From Enteractinococcus coprophilus (GTDB lineage Bacteria > Actinomycetota > Actinomycetes > Actinomycetales > Micrococcaceae), in NCBI RefSeq assembly GCF_006716305.1, contig NZ_VFOU01000003.1:124001-188000 (forward strand): 64,000 nucleotides of DNA. The letters run 5' to 3'. The notes beneath the pieces are model-generated. The model did not search any database, was not told where the DNA came from, and saw nothing but the letters and a program-made list of their open reading frames with translations. Of this stretch, positions 28,316 through 36,339 are shown piece by piece. Position numbers and translations under genes: made by a program. Position 1 is the first letter of the stretch. Each line of letters begins with the position of its first letter.

Positions 28316-28804
28316 ATGGCCACGACAAAGGGCACACCTTGGTTAACCCAAGAAGCTTACGACCGGTTGAAAGACGAACTCGACTACATCTCGGGCCCAT
28401 ATCGCCAGGAGATCGTAGATCGCATTGAAGCCGCCCGAGATGAAGGCGACCTCAAGGAAAATGCCGGCTACCACGCAGCTCGAGAAGAACAGTCCAAGAA
28501 CGAAGGACGCATCCAAGAGCTCAAAGCATTACTAGAAAATGCCGAGGTCGGTGAATCGGCGGCCGACGACGGCATCGTGAAGCCCGGGATGCTCGTAGAA
28601 TGCAAACTGGCCGGAAACTCGATGAAATTCGTTCTGGGATCCCGCGAGATCGCGGAGGTTTCTGATGTGGAAGTTTATTCTGTAGCTTCACCGCTGGGCT
28701 CCGCAATTGAAGGACATAAAGCCGGAGACACCGTGTCCTATAAAGCTCCAAACGGCAAGGACATCGAGGTCGAACTGATCTCCGTCGTACCGTACACCGG
28801 TTAA
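28316..28804 (+). CDS. greA: Transcription elongation factor GreA
   Basis: GreA enters the RNA polymerase secondary channel and stimulates cleavage of backtracked transcripts. The 162-aa protein has the N-terminal coiled coil with the tip acidic pair in IEAARDEGDLKENAGYHAAR and a C-terminal FKBP-like domain. AAGGAGG (28304-28310) just before the ATG at 28316 is one of the best ribosome sites in the window and rules out the longer in-frame ORF from 28217. A hairpin in the leader suggests attenuation. Confidence 0.97.
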   Translation: MATTKGTPWLTQEAYDRLKDELDYISGPYRQEIVDRIEAARDEGDLKENAGYHAAREEQSKNEGRIQELKALLENAEVGESAADDGIVKPGMLVECKLAGNSMKFVLGSREIAEVSDVEVYSVASPLGSAIEGHKAGDTVSYKAPNGKDIEVELISVVPYTG

Positions 28805-28847
28805 AGTCACGACGCTCGATTAGTCGAGTACAGAACTTCAAACTCAT

Positions 28848-28889
28848 CACCACAGGTGGTTTCCGATATTTTGGAGACCACCTGTGGTG
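28848..28889 (+). terminator. Hairpin after greA
   Basis: Perfect 13-bp arms CACCACAGGTGGT (28848-28860) and ACCACCTGTGGTG (28877-28889) enclose 16 bases. No T-run follows, so termination would be weak or factor-assisted. Confidence 0.5.
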
Positions 28890-28923
28890 CATTAAAACCT
28901 AGTTTTGGTGTTAGCCTGGGACT

Positions 28924-29589
28924 GTGTTGAATATCGAAAAATTCTTGCTGCTCACCGCTCCCCACCGGTCCCGGATTACCGGGGTCGAATCGTTGTTTGT
29001 GGCTGCACGAACAACGCTGACTCTTCTAGAGTTTGAACGCACCGAAACGGTGCAATTCGTGGCCGCTGATGCGACCAAAGCCTGGGATCTGACCAACCCA
29101 CTCATTCGGGTCGATGACTCGCACACCCCGAGTGCAGTCGGCCTCAACGAGGTCTTCTCCAACCTCAGCAAATTCCATAACAAGCAAGTTTCTAGCGCTT
29201 TGGGCAATAAAAAGCTTGACCCAGTAAAAGGCATAGAAAAGGAATTTGCTCGACAAGGCATCTTGACCGGCGACTCCAGGCACTACAGGCTGGTCGCGAC
29301 CGACGCGCTGGAACGTGTGCAAGATGACCTCGGACTGGCCTTGCGTGGTCAGCGCACCGTCGGTCAACAAGATCGCATCCTGTTAGAAGTCATCGAGGCG
29401 ATCAACGCTTCGAAACTTTTGCTGGGTTCGCAACGCCCCGGATGGTCTATGGCTGAGTTCAGTCAGCACGTCCACGAATATCCCTCAGGGGACCCTGTCG
29501 TAGACCAGTTGGCCAAGTCGACGTCCTCGCTGACCGGACTGATGGAAAAATCGAAGATGGCTGCCCTATCGGAGCGTCCTGCAGCTTAG
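28924..29589 (+). CDS. GPP34 (GOLPH3-like) domain protein, tentative
   Basis: This 221-aa soluble protein begins with FLLLTAPHRSRITGVESLFVAARTTLTLLEF, contains a middle Lys-rich helical part (FSNLSKFHNKQVSSALGNK) and FARQGILTGDSRHYRLVATD. The layout resembles the GPP34/GOLPH3 family, known for phosphoinositide binding in eukaryotes and common but unstudied in actinobacteria. The match is by eye and moderate; otherwise it is a conserved hypothetical. The start is GTG 28924 or TTG 28927. It is convergent with ilvA, overlapping its stop by four bases. Confidence 0.5.
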   Translation: MLNIEKFLLLTAPHRSRITGVESLFVAARTTLTLLEFERTETVQFVAADATKAWDLTNPLIRVDDSHTPSAVGLNEVFSNLSKFHNKQVSSALGNKKLDPVKGIEKEFARQGILTGDSRHYRLVATDALERVQDDLGLALRGQRTVGQQDRILLEVIEAINASKLLLGSQRPGWSMAEFSQHVHEYPSGDPVVDQLAKSTSSLTGLMEKSKMAALSERPAA

Positions 29590-30842
29590 TGTTGTACCAT
29601 CGCCTCATACCCGGCTTCACGCAGCGCAGCTAATATCTGTTCCGAATGATCGCGCCCGCGGGTTTCCATATCGATTGTGATATGAACTCCGCCCATGGTC
29701 AGTCCTGCCCCTACCCTTGAGTGATCTACTCGGGTCACGTTGGCATCGTTCTCAGCAATGATCCGCGAAATGGTCTGCAATTCGCCTGGACGATCACGCA
29801 GTGCAATCTTCACGGTCAAGAATCGGCCGGCCGAAGCTAAGCCGACCTGAATGACTTTGAGCATCAGCATCGGGTCAATGTTCCCACCAGACAGCACCGC
29901 AACAATGGACTCGGATTCAATACCGGCTTCCTTCAATTTGCCCGTCATCAACGCTGCCACAGGTGCGGCACCCGCCGGTTCGACCACCATCTTGGAGCGC
30001 TCCAACAAAAACACGATGGCAGCGGCAATTTCATCATCTGTTACGGTGACGACCTCATCGCAGAGTTCTTGGATCACGGCAAAGGGAACATCGCCCGGGC
30101 GCCCGACGGCAATACCATCGGCAATCGTTGCCACGTTATCCAGCGTGACCGGCTTACCGGCCACCAGTGACGGTGGATACGCCGCTGCTTTTTCGGCCTG
30201 TACACCAATCACATTGATATGACGGCCCTGGCGGCGCGCATGTTCTTTGACCGCAATGGCAACACCAGCCAAGAGGCCACCGCCCCCAATGCTCATGACG
30301 ATCGTATCGACATCAGGCTGTTGTTCAAGAATCTCCAACCCCAATGTGCCTTGTCCGGCGACAATATAAGGGTTGTCATACGGATGGACAAAGGTGGCAC
30401 CGGTTTCTTCGGCATAGCGCGCAGCCAACTCCAGTGCTTCGTTCACGTTATTGCCGGCCAGCACCACGGTTGCGCCGTGGTCTCGAGTAGCCTGAACTTT
30501 CGGCAGGGCAGCACCCAACGGCATATAGATCCGAGCATCAATGCCTAACTGCGATGCTGCCAGTGCAACACCTTGCGCGTGGTTTCCAGCTGAGGCTGCT
30601 ACAACGCCTTTGGCTTTCTGTTCTGCAGTGAGCGAGGCCATGTGCACATAGGCGCCACGAACTTTGAACGAACCAGCACGCTGTAAGTTTTCACATTTCA
30701 AATGCACAGTCGAACCAGTAATTCGCCCAAGCGCACGCGAATGATCCATCGAGGTCTCGGTGATGACGCTCTTGAGAGTTTCGCGGGCTGCTTCAATATC
30801 TTCATATCGAACGGCTGAGGAACCGGTTTGGGTGGTTTGCAA
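29586..30842 (-). CDS. ilvA: Threonine ammonia-lyase (threonine dehydratase)
   Basis: The PLP enzyme converts threonine to 2-oxobutanoate, the first step to isoleucine. The PLP lysine lies in LQRAGSFKVRGAYVH, the phosphate loop in IVMSIGGGGLLAGVAIA, and a C-terminal ACT-type domain covers about 330-418 (VKIALRDRPGELQTISRII). The best start is TTG 30842 (TTG CAA ACC ACC), six bases after AGGAG, giving 418 aa; the ORF runs open to 30962 but that part overlaps the preceding gene and is not family-like. Single ACT domain and length fit the actinobacterial form. Confidence 0.93.
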   Translation of the reverse strand: MQTTQTGSSAVRYEDIEAARETLKSVITETSMDHSRALGRITGSTVHLKCENLQRAGSFKVRGAYVHMASLTAEQKAKGVVAASAGNHAQGVALAASQLGIDARIYMPLGAALPKVQATRDHGATVVLAGNNVNEALELAARYAEETGATFVHPYDNPYIVAGQGTLGLEILEQQPDVDTIVMSIGGGGLLAGVAIAVKEHARRQGRHINVIGVQAEKAAAYPPSLVAGKPVTLDNVATIADGIAVGRPGDVPFAVIQELCDEVVTVTDDEIAAAIVFLLERSKMVVEPAGAAPVAALMTGKLKEAGIESESIVAVLSGGNIDPMLMLKVIQVGLASAGRFLTVKIALRDRPGELQTISRIIAENDANVTRVDHSRVGAGLTMGGVHITIDMETRGRDHSEQILAALREAGYEAMVQH

Positions 30843-30894
30843 CAGTTTCTCCTGCACAACGGTAGTCTTCTGGTAATTCGCTCTGGTGGACGTT

Positions 30895-32097
30895 CTATGG
30901 TTTTTGACTTGCGGGTTCAGGTGGTGCGCCGGGTGGCTGCTCAGGTTCTGGGTCAGGATCATCCAGCCACGGTTTCCGTGATAAGTATTTTACAAATTCG
31001 TTGGCGAACGCCAGGATCGGCACCGCAAATACCGCCCCAACCAGACCTAGGGTGGCGATACCCGATGAGACAGCCAAGAAGACGGCCAGCGGGTGAAGAT
31101 TGACGGCTTTGCCCATGACCAGCGGCTGCAGCACATTGGATTCGAGCTGTTGGACGGCTAAGACTACCAGCAACATCAGTAGCGCATTAGTCCAGTCGTT
31201 AGCCACAAGTGCCAACAGGACAGCGACAGCACCGGTGAGTACTGCACCGACGATGGGTATGAAAGAGCCGAGGAAGACTAATACGCCTAAGGGCATCGCC
31301 AATGGCACCCCGAGGATCCAAGCCCCCAGGCCGATCCCTAGAGCATCAACGAACGCGACGAAAATCTGCACGCGCACGTAGGACCCCAGTGCTCCCCAGC
31401 CGGCATACCCTGCACCATCGACGGCCCGGCGGTGGTTGCGTGGCACAAAGTTGAGGAGAAAGTCCCAGATCTTGGGGCCGTCTTTGAGAAAGAAGATCAG
31501 GGCAAACAGCGCCATGATAATGCCGGCACCAATGTTTGTTGCCGTCGATCCAAAGCCCAGAGCACCGGAGAGGATTGCTCCCGAGTTGTCTTGAATCGTC
31601 GAGGTCAGATCGTTGAGGAGCTCTTGGTAATTGAACTGCTCAAAGGACACACCCCACGACTCGATGAGCGCAATGAAGTCACGGACACCAGCCGACACGG
31701 ATGCTTGCATCGTGACAAAGCCTGCAGCAAGTTGCTGACCGGCAAGCGTGAGCAAGGCGATAACGACCAGGACCAACATCAGAGTAAGTGTTAGAGACGA
31801 CAACACCGGGGGAAATTTAAGCTTCAACAACAAGCGGTGGGCTGGTTGTAACAGGGTCGCCAGCAGTGCAGCGATCAGGAGGGGGATAATCAGCAGCGAT
31901 ACGTGCGACAGCAACCAAATCGCCACCGCACTCATGGTAATGATGAGCAGCACCCGCCACGACCAGGCCGCCGCGACCACCACACCGTAAGGTACGTCTT
32001 CAGCGAGCTTTTCTTTGACGCGCACCGAAATAGGGACTTGTGGTTCCGGTCTCTCGGCTGGGCTGTGCCCGGCCGACGACGGCGATGAGGTCGTCAC
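30895..32097 (-). CDS. AI-2E family transporter (TqsA-like membrane protein)
   Basis: This 400-aa protein has about eight membrane helices with a central loop, and the C-terminal family block VPLAMPLGVLVFLGSFIPIV and NVLQPLVMGKAVNLHPLAVF. The family is named after an autoinducer-2 exporter, though many members transport other solutes (for example Na+/H+ exchange has been reported). The C-terminal tail is Pro/Glu-rich. It precedes ilvA on the same strand with a 52-base gap. Confidence 0.9.
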   Translation of the reverse strand: MTTSSPSSAGHSPAERPEPQVPISVRVKEKLAEDVPYGVVVAAAWSWRVLLIITMSAVAIWLLSHVSLLIIPLLIAALLATLLQPAHRLLLKLKFPPVLSSLTLTLMLVLVVIALLTLAGQQLAAGFVTMQASVSAGVRDFIALIESWGVSFEQFNYQELLNDLTSTIQDNSGAILSGALGFGSTATNIGAGIIMALFALIFFLKDGPKIWDFLLNFVPRNHRRAVDGAGYAGWGALGSYVRVQIFVAFVDALGIGLGAWILGVPLAMPLGVLVFLGSFIPIVGAVLTGAVAVLLALVANDWTNALLMLLVVLAVQQLESNVLQPLVMGKAVNLHPLAVFLAVSSGIATLGLVGAVFAVPILAFANEFVKYLSRKPWLDDPDPEPEQPPGAPPEPASQKP

Positions 32098-32177
32098 ACA
32101 GTCTCCTTACGTACAGCTGCTTGTCTAGCGTAGTCGGTCACCTGCGGTTTTGACGTTATATGCCTTTAGAATACGAC

Positions 32178-32205
32178 GATGGCCGGACCATACGGTCCGG
32201 CCATC
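32178..32205 (-). terminator. Terminator after the Bax-inhibitor-1 gene
   Basis: Arms GATGGCCGGACC (32178-32189) and GGTCCGGCCATC (32194-32205) form a perfect 12-bp stem with a four-base loop, 20 bases after the BI-1 stop on the minus strand. The T tract that follows is weak. Confidence 0.6.
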
Positions 32206-32224
32206 GCGTCTGAGAGGTTCGAGG

Positions 32225-33100
32225 CTAGTCCTGACTGAAGATCGCCAGAATGCGTAAGATCTCGACGTACATCCAGATCATAGTTGCTGCCAAACCGAAT
32301 GCCGCGGTCCACGAGTAACGTTCTGGGGCGCCGGCACGAACACCTTCTTCGATGGCAGTGAAGTCCATGACCAGCGAGTACGAGGCCAACAGCACCGCAA
32401 TAATACCGATGGCAATACCAAGCACACCGGAGCGTAAACCAAAGGCACCATCGACAACGCCGGTGATCATCAGCACGAAGTTGACCAGGCTAAAGACCAG
32501 ATAGCCGACCATGGCGACTAGCACAATGCGGGTCATTTTGGGAGTAGCGCGGACCTTACCTGAACGGAAGAGCGCAAGGACGACAGCAAAGACCGACAGG
32601 GTCGCCAGGATCGCCTGGAATGCTACACCGGGTGCCATCGAGTCAAACATTCTCGATAGCCCACCCAGGAAGACACCCTGGGCGGCTGCATACACCGAGA
32701 TCAATGCTGGCGACGGCTCACGTTTAAACGCATTGACCAAACCGGTGACCAAACCGATCAGCGCTGCACCGAAGTACAGTATCGGGTTGAAAACGGTCCA
32801 GCCGATGATGGCACCTAGTGCAATCAATCCGAAGACGACAGCAGAGCGGTTGATGACCGAAGCATAGGTCATCCGACCGGTATCAGCCGGGGTGGCCGAT
32901 GGCTGCTGGTACATGTTGGCCAGCTGGTCTGGGCTCATGCTCTGTCCGGCGCCAGCATAGGCGTTCGGGCCTACACCTGGCTGACCTGCGTAGCCGTAAG
33001 GCTGCTGGGTTTGACCCTGCTGAAAACCAGCATGTTGTTCCTGTTTCGCGCGCTGCACAGGAGCTTGAAAAGCTTTAGATCGAAATACGGGGTTGGGCAT
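32225..33100 (-). CDS. Bax inhibitor-1 / YccA family membrane protein
   Basis: The 291-aa protein has a Gln/Gly/Pro-rich cytoplasmic N-terminus (about 1-95) followed by seven membrane helices typical of the BI-1/YccA family (TMBIM), including GLVTGLVNAFKREPSPALIS and VMDFTAIEEGVRAGAPERYSW near the pore Asp. Bacterial members are linked to pH-sensitive calcium leak and membrane-protease control. AAAGG lies six bases before ATG 33100; the in-frame ATG at 33106 directly abuts that site, so 33100 is preferred. Confidence 0.92.
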   Translation of the reverse strand: MPNPVFRSKAFQAPVQRAKQEQHAGFQQGQTQQPYGYAGQPGVGPNAYAGAGQSMSPDQLANMYQQPSATPADTGRMTYASVINRSAVVFGLIALGAIIGWTVFNPILYFGAALIGLVTGLVNAFKREPSPALISVYAAAQGVFLGGLSRMFDSMAPGVAFQAILATLSVFAVVLALFRSGKVRATPKMTRIVLVAMVGYLVFSLVNFVLMITGVVDGAFGLRSGVLGIAIGIIAVLLASYSLVMDFTAIEEGVRAGAPERYSWTAAFGLAATMIWMYVEILRILAIFSQD

Positions 33101-33273
33101 GCCCATCCTTTCTCATGTTTCCCACCGACAAACAGTCATTCAGTGGGCATATCTCATCGGATTCCAGCCTAATGCCACAAGGTCGTCATTGCACGCTGTA
33201 AGAGCTATCTTTGCCAAAAATTCACATTGTGCAGCCCTACTTATGAGGGCCAAAGACCCCGTAAGCTGGTGGC

Positions 33274-33615
33274 GTGACTATTCAAGGATCTTCTGCACAG
33301 ACTCAGCTGCCCGTTCGGATGCTGCACGATCGCATTCTTGTCGAACCCGATGAGGGCACCAAAGAGCGACGCTCAGCATCGGGCATTGTCATCCCCGCCA
33401 CCGCCGCCATGGGCAAACGCCTTGCTTGGGCCAAAGTTGTTGCCGTGGGCCCTTCGGTGCGTCAAGTCAAGCTCGACGACACCATTCTGTACGACCCGGA
33501 GGACCGTCACGAAGTAGAAATCGATGCGACCACGTATGTGCTCGTGCGGGAACGTGACCTCCATGCCGTGTCTGATCCACACGGCAGCCAAAAATCCCAA
33601 GGCATGTACCTGTAA
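33274..33615 (+). CDS. Stand-alone GroES-family co-chaperonin
   Basis: The 113-aa protein carries a Cpn10 domain from about residue 14 (VRMLHDRILVEPDEG) through the mobile-loop region (ERRSASGIVIPATAAMGKRL) to the closing strand ATTYVLVRERDLHAV. It has an N-terminal extension and a C-terminal tail not found in classical GroES. Translation starts at GTG 33274. No groEL is adjacent, so it is probably a paralogue of the main groES or a divergent co-chaperonin. Confidence 0.85.
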   Translation: MTIQGSSAQTQLPVRMLHDRILVEPDEGTKERRSASGIVIPATAAMGKRLAWAKVVAVGPSVRQVKLDDTILYDPEDRHEVEIDATTYVLVRERDLHAVSDPHGSQKSQGMYL

Positions 33616-33634
33616 CTCACATGAGGTTGTTGTT

Positions 33635-34180
33635 ATGACGAATCACCCCAACTCAGATTCTGAGGATCCTCGTCCACGAGACGAAGGTTCGTCATCTGAA
33701 TCCGTTACCCCTCCCCCGCCACCTGAAAAACCTCAGGACGACGGCGTCGGGCTGGCCACCGAGATGGTGTTCTCCGGTCACCAGCGCGAACAACTCCGCA
33801 ATGCGCCGGACTATGAAACCTTCGAAACCGGTGTGTTATCTTTCGACGACGAAGAACTGTATCAAGATGTGCAACAGCCAGTACAAGCGGAAGCACAGAC
33901 AGAGCTGAACATCACCTCAGAGCACTCGGATGCACGCGACGCAGCACGATCCGCTCACTTTCAGAGTGCCTCAGCCCGTTTCGAACCTGGACAATCGGGC
34001 CAAGATGAATTCGGTAATTATCAGGCACGGTCTTTCGATCCGAAACAGCAGTACTCAAAACAACCAGGCACCACAAATGAGCCATTTGCGCTTGTCATGT
34101 TTGTCATTCTGACCCTGGCTGGTTTAGGCATCCTCGGGACGTTGCTATGGCTAGTATATCGGCTGATCACCGGAGCTTAA
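33635..34180 (+). CDS. Hypothetical tail-anchored protein with disordered N-terminal part
   Basis: This 181-aa protein (ATG 33635, MTNHPNSDSEDP, with ATGAGG eight bases upstream) has a Ser/Pro/Glu-rich disordered stretch, then an acidic segment, and one membrane helix at about 155-177 (LVMFVILTLAGLGILGTLLWLVY) close to the C-terminus. The single C-terminal helix suggests a tail-anchored topology. It follows the GroES-like gene by 19 bases and may share its transcript. The family was not recognised. Confidence 0.7.
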   Translation: MTNHPNSDSEDPRPRDEGSSSESVTPPPPPEKPQDDGVGLATEMVFSGHQREQLRNAPDYETFETGVLSFDDEELYQDVQQPVQAEAQTELNITSEHSDARDAARSAHFQSASARFEPGQSGQDEFGNYQARSFDPKQQYSKQPGTTNEPFALVMFVILTLAGLGILGTLLWLVYRLITGA

Positions 34181-34238
34181 ACAACCGCAGGGCCGCCACC
34201 CTAGCGCTGGGTAGCAGCCCTTGTCGCAATGCAAGAAT

Positions 34239-35102
34239 CTACTTGTTGTAGTTGTAAAAACCCTTGCCGGTCTTGCGACCAAGTTTCCCCTCTTGAACAA
34301 GCGAGGATAACGTGGCGCTCACCTCTGGGACAAGATGGTCATTCGGTTCTTGTGCCGCAAGCTCTTGAATGCCCAGGTTGATGTCCAAGCCAACTAGATC
34401 CATCAGGGTGAAGGGGCCCATCGGGTGGCCAAGCCCTTCCTTGATAGCAATGTCGATATCTTCAATCGATGCATAGCCCTGCTCGTAAAGGTGCAGCGCT
34501 TCGCCGACAATGGCCATCAGCACTCGGTTGACGATGAAACCGAAAATTTCTTTCTCGACGACAACAGGAGTCTTACCCATAGCCTTGGATAGCTCTAACG
34601 CGCGATCCAAGGTGTTCTGAGCGGTGTGCTCACCGCCAACGACTTCTACCAGCGTCATCTGCAACACCGGGTTGAAGAAGTGCACATTGCACACGCGTTC
34701 AGGATGGAGCAGACCTGCAGCGAGTTTGGAGGATACGATCGACGACGAGTTGGAAGCCAGAATCGTTTCCGGGGCAGCGATCTCATCCAGCTCAGCGAAC
34801 AGTTGCCGTTTAATTTCTAGATTTTCGACGATCGCTTCGATCACAAATGAGGACTGTCTTACTGCGGTATCCCGGTCGATGGTGAAGGTGAGATTCTGGA
34901 AGCCAGCATCGACAGCTTCCTGGCTTACTCGTTGCCGTTCGACCATGCGAGCAGTGGATTTAGTCAGCTGCTCGCGTGCGTTGGCGAGAAACCGCTCCTC
35001 AACGTCCACCAGGTAGGTTTGGAAACCACTCATGGCTGCGACGAAGGCGATTTCTCGACCCATCGTCCCACCACCGATAACCGTGATTGCAGATTCTTTC
35101 AT
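34239..35102 (-). CDS. 3-hydroxyacyl/3-hydroxybutyryl-CoA dehydrogenase
   Basis: The 287-aa NAD-dependent enzyme oxidises L-3-hydroxyacyl-CoA. It has the N-terminal NAD fold (TVIGGGTMGREIAFVAAMSG), the HAD family motif CNVHFFNPVLQMTLVEVVGG and a helical C-terminal domain ending in the usual GRKTGKGFYNYNK. A role in butyrate/acetoacetyl-CoA or beta-oxidation metabolism is plausible; the thioesterase gene lies upstream on the same strand and an acyl-CoA dehydrogenase-like gene is nearby on the other strand. Confidence 0.92.
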   Translation of the reverse strand: MKESAITVIGGGTMGREIAFVAAMSGFQTYLVDVEERFLANAREQLTKSTARMVERQRVSQEAVDAGFQNLTFTIDRDTAVRQSSFVIEAIVENLEIKRQLFAELDEIAAPETILASNSSSIVSSKLAAGLLHPERVCNVHFFNPVLQMTLVEVVGGEHTAQNTLDRALELSKAMGKTPVVVEKEIFGFIVNRVLMAIVGEALHLYEQGYASIEDIDIAIKEGLGHPMGPFTLMDLVGLDINLGIQELAAQEPNDHLVPEVSATLSSLVQEGKLGRKTGKGFYNYNK

Positions 35103-35255
35103 AAAAATTCTTTCCTATGTTCTTCTGTTCGATACCTCGACAGATCATTCTATGAATCGATTCCGAATACAACGTTTCAGGAGCTGGAAGCTGACGGACC
35201 ACTTAAGGTGACTGGTGACCAGCCGTCTTAACTGTGGATTTTTTGAAAAGACCGA

Positions 35256-35645
35256 TCAATCCGCACCGTGTTGTTTTAGATATGTTCGCAGATCCTCTGG
35301 AATAGGTGCTGGGCGGTTATCGCTACCCACGTAGATATACACGACCCGTGATTCGCACGATAAAAGACCACCTTGATGTGCCTGCTCGTAAAGAACAAAA
35401 GAGCTATTCCCGATCTTTTCCACGACGATTTTGATCTCGACGTCGGGTGTCAGAACCAGTTCTCGATGAAAGGTCACTGTATATTCTTTGATCATGAGCG
35501 GAAGCGGGTTATCAGCCTGGGGAGTCAGGAACTTTTCAACGAGATCATGCCGCGCTTCCTGGAACCAAGCTGGCAATACTGTGTTGTGAACGTGCCCCGC
35601 CGGGCCGAGATCATCAATGCGCGGTCGGATGGTAGCTGTAATCAT
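35256..35645 (-). CDS. Hotdog-fold acyl-CoA thioesterase (4HBT family)
   Basis: The ATG at 35645 (MITATIRPRIDDLGP) with AAGGAAT upstream gives 129 aa, the usual length of a 4-hydroxybenzoyl-CoA thioesterase-like protein. The hotdog helix is VHNTVLPAWFQEARHDLVEK, and the later strands are MIKEYTVTFHRELVLTPDVE and SSFVLYEQAHQGGLLSCESR. The ORF is open further upstream on this strand, but that part overlaps the decayed sortase and is not family-like. The substrate is unknown. Confidence 0.85.
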   Translation of the reverse strand: MITATIRPRIDDLGPAGHVHNTVLPAWFQEARHDLVEKFLTPQADNPLPLMIKEYTVTFHRELVLTPDVEIKIVVEKIGNSSFVLYEQAHQGGLLSCESRVVYIYVGSDNRPAPIPEDLRTYLKQHGAD

Positions 35646-35755
35646 AATATTCCTTGTGTGGTGAGTTCCCAGAGTCTCCGCTCTGAGATCGCATTCTAGC
35701 TGTCTGATTCGCGTGTCATCGTTTTCTTCTGCGGTTTCACTGGAGCAACCAGGAT

Positions 35756-36215
35756 CTATGCCACGACCGTTGACCCGAGTAGGACCCACAGGGCCCACCA
35801 GGGAAAACCTGCGGACAAACCTTCTAGGACGTCATTCTGGAGCTGGGATTCGCTGAGCACGGACTAGGAAGCGGTGACTGTTGATGCCAACGGGCGAACA
35901 CGTAAACAATGTCACCCAGTCTTCGCCTTCGATAGTTTCCAGAGATTCGGTGTCTCCAGGGAAAACGGTCTCTGTCTCGCGTACCTCATAGTAGTGGTCT
36001 TCACCGAGTGAACTAACCCAGACTACGTCGCCGGTTTCCGCATTCAATAAAGTGGTGAACAGCTGGGCGTGCACCAGGCCAGAGTGAGCTGTCAGGACAG
36101 CCCGGGGAGATGGTCCTCCCACCGGTAGCGAGGTGCCGCAAAGGTGTCCGGCGCCTTTAGCGTCGACCTCTTCCGAGGTCCCGTGATATACCGGTCGTGC
36201 GATGTCTCGTTGTGG
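35756..36215 (-). pseudogene. Class C sortase remnant (5'-truncated, frameshifted)
   Basis: Sortases cleave and join surface proteins or pilins. The longest intact stretch, GTG 36122 to 35832, contains the catalytic His region (AVLTAHSGLVHAQLFTTLL) and the active-site Cys/Arg block (WVTLFTCSPVGINSHRFLVR). The same frame reads upstream to 36215 as sortase-like sequence (PVYHGTSEEVDAKGAGHL, then GTSLPVGG) with no start codon until a stop at 36216-36218, so the first 100 or more residues, including the signal helix, are missing. Beyond the stop at 35832 the next frame continues to 35756 as NDVLEGLSAGFPWWALWVLL, the C-terminal membrane helix of class C sortases, showing a single-base frameshift. 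The protein is very unlikely to work. Confidence 0.8.
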
Positions 36216-36339
36216 TTAGTTCACCGGGTTCTAGCGCGCCTTCACATAGTCTCGCTAAGCACTGTCCGGTTAGTGTTGAGCCAAAGACCTAGACTAGTGG
36301 CGACAAACCTGAGCCACTATAAGGGGACGCATAACTTCA

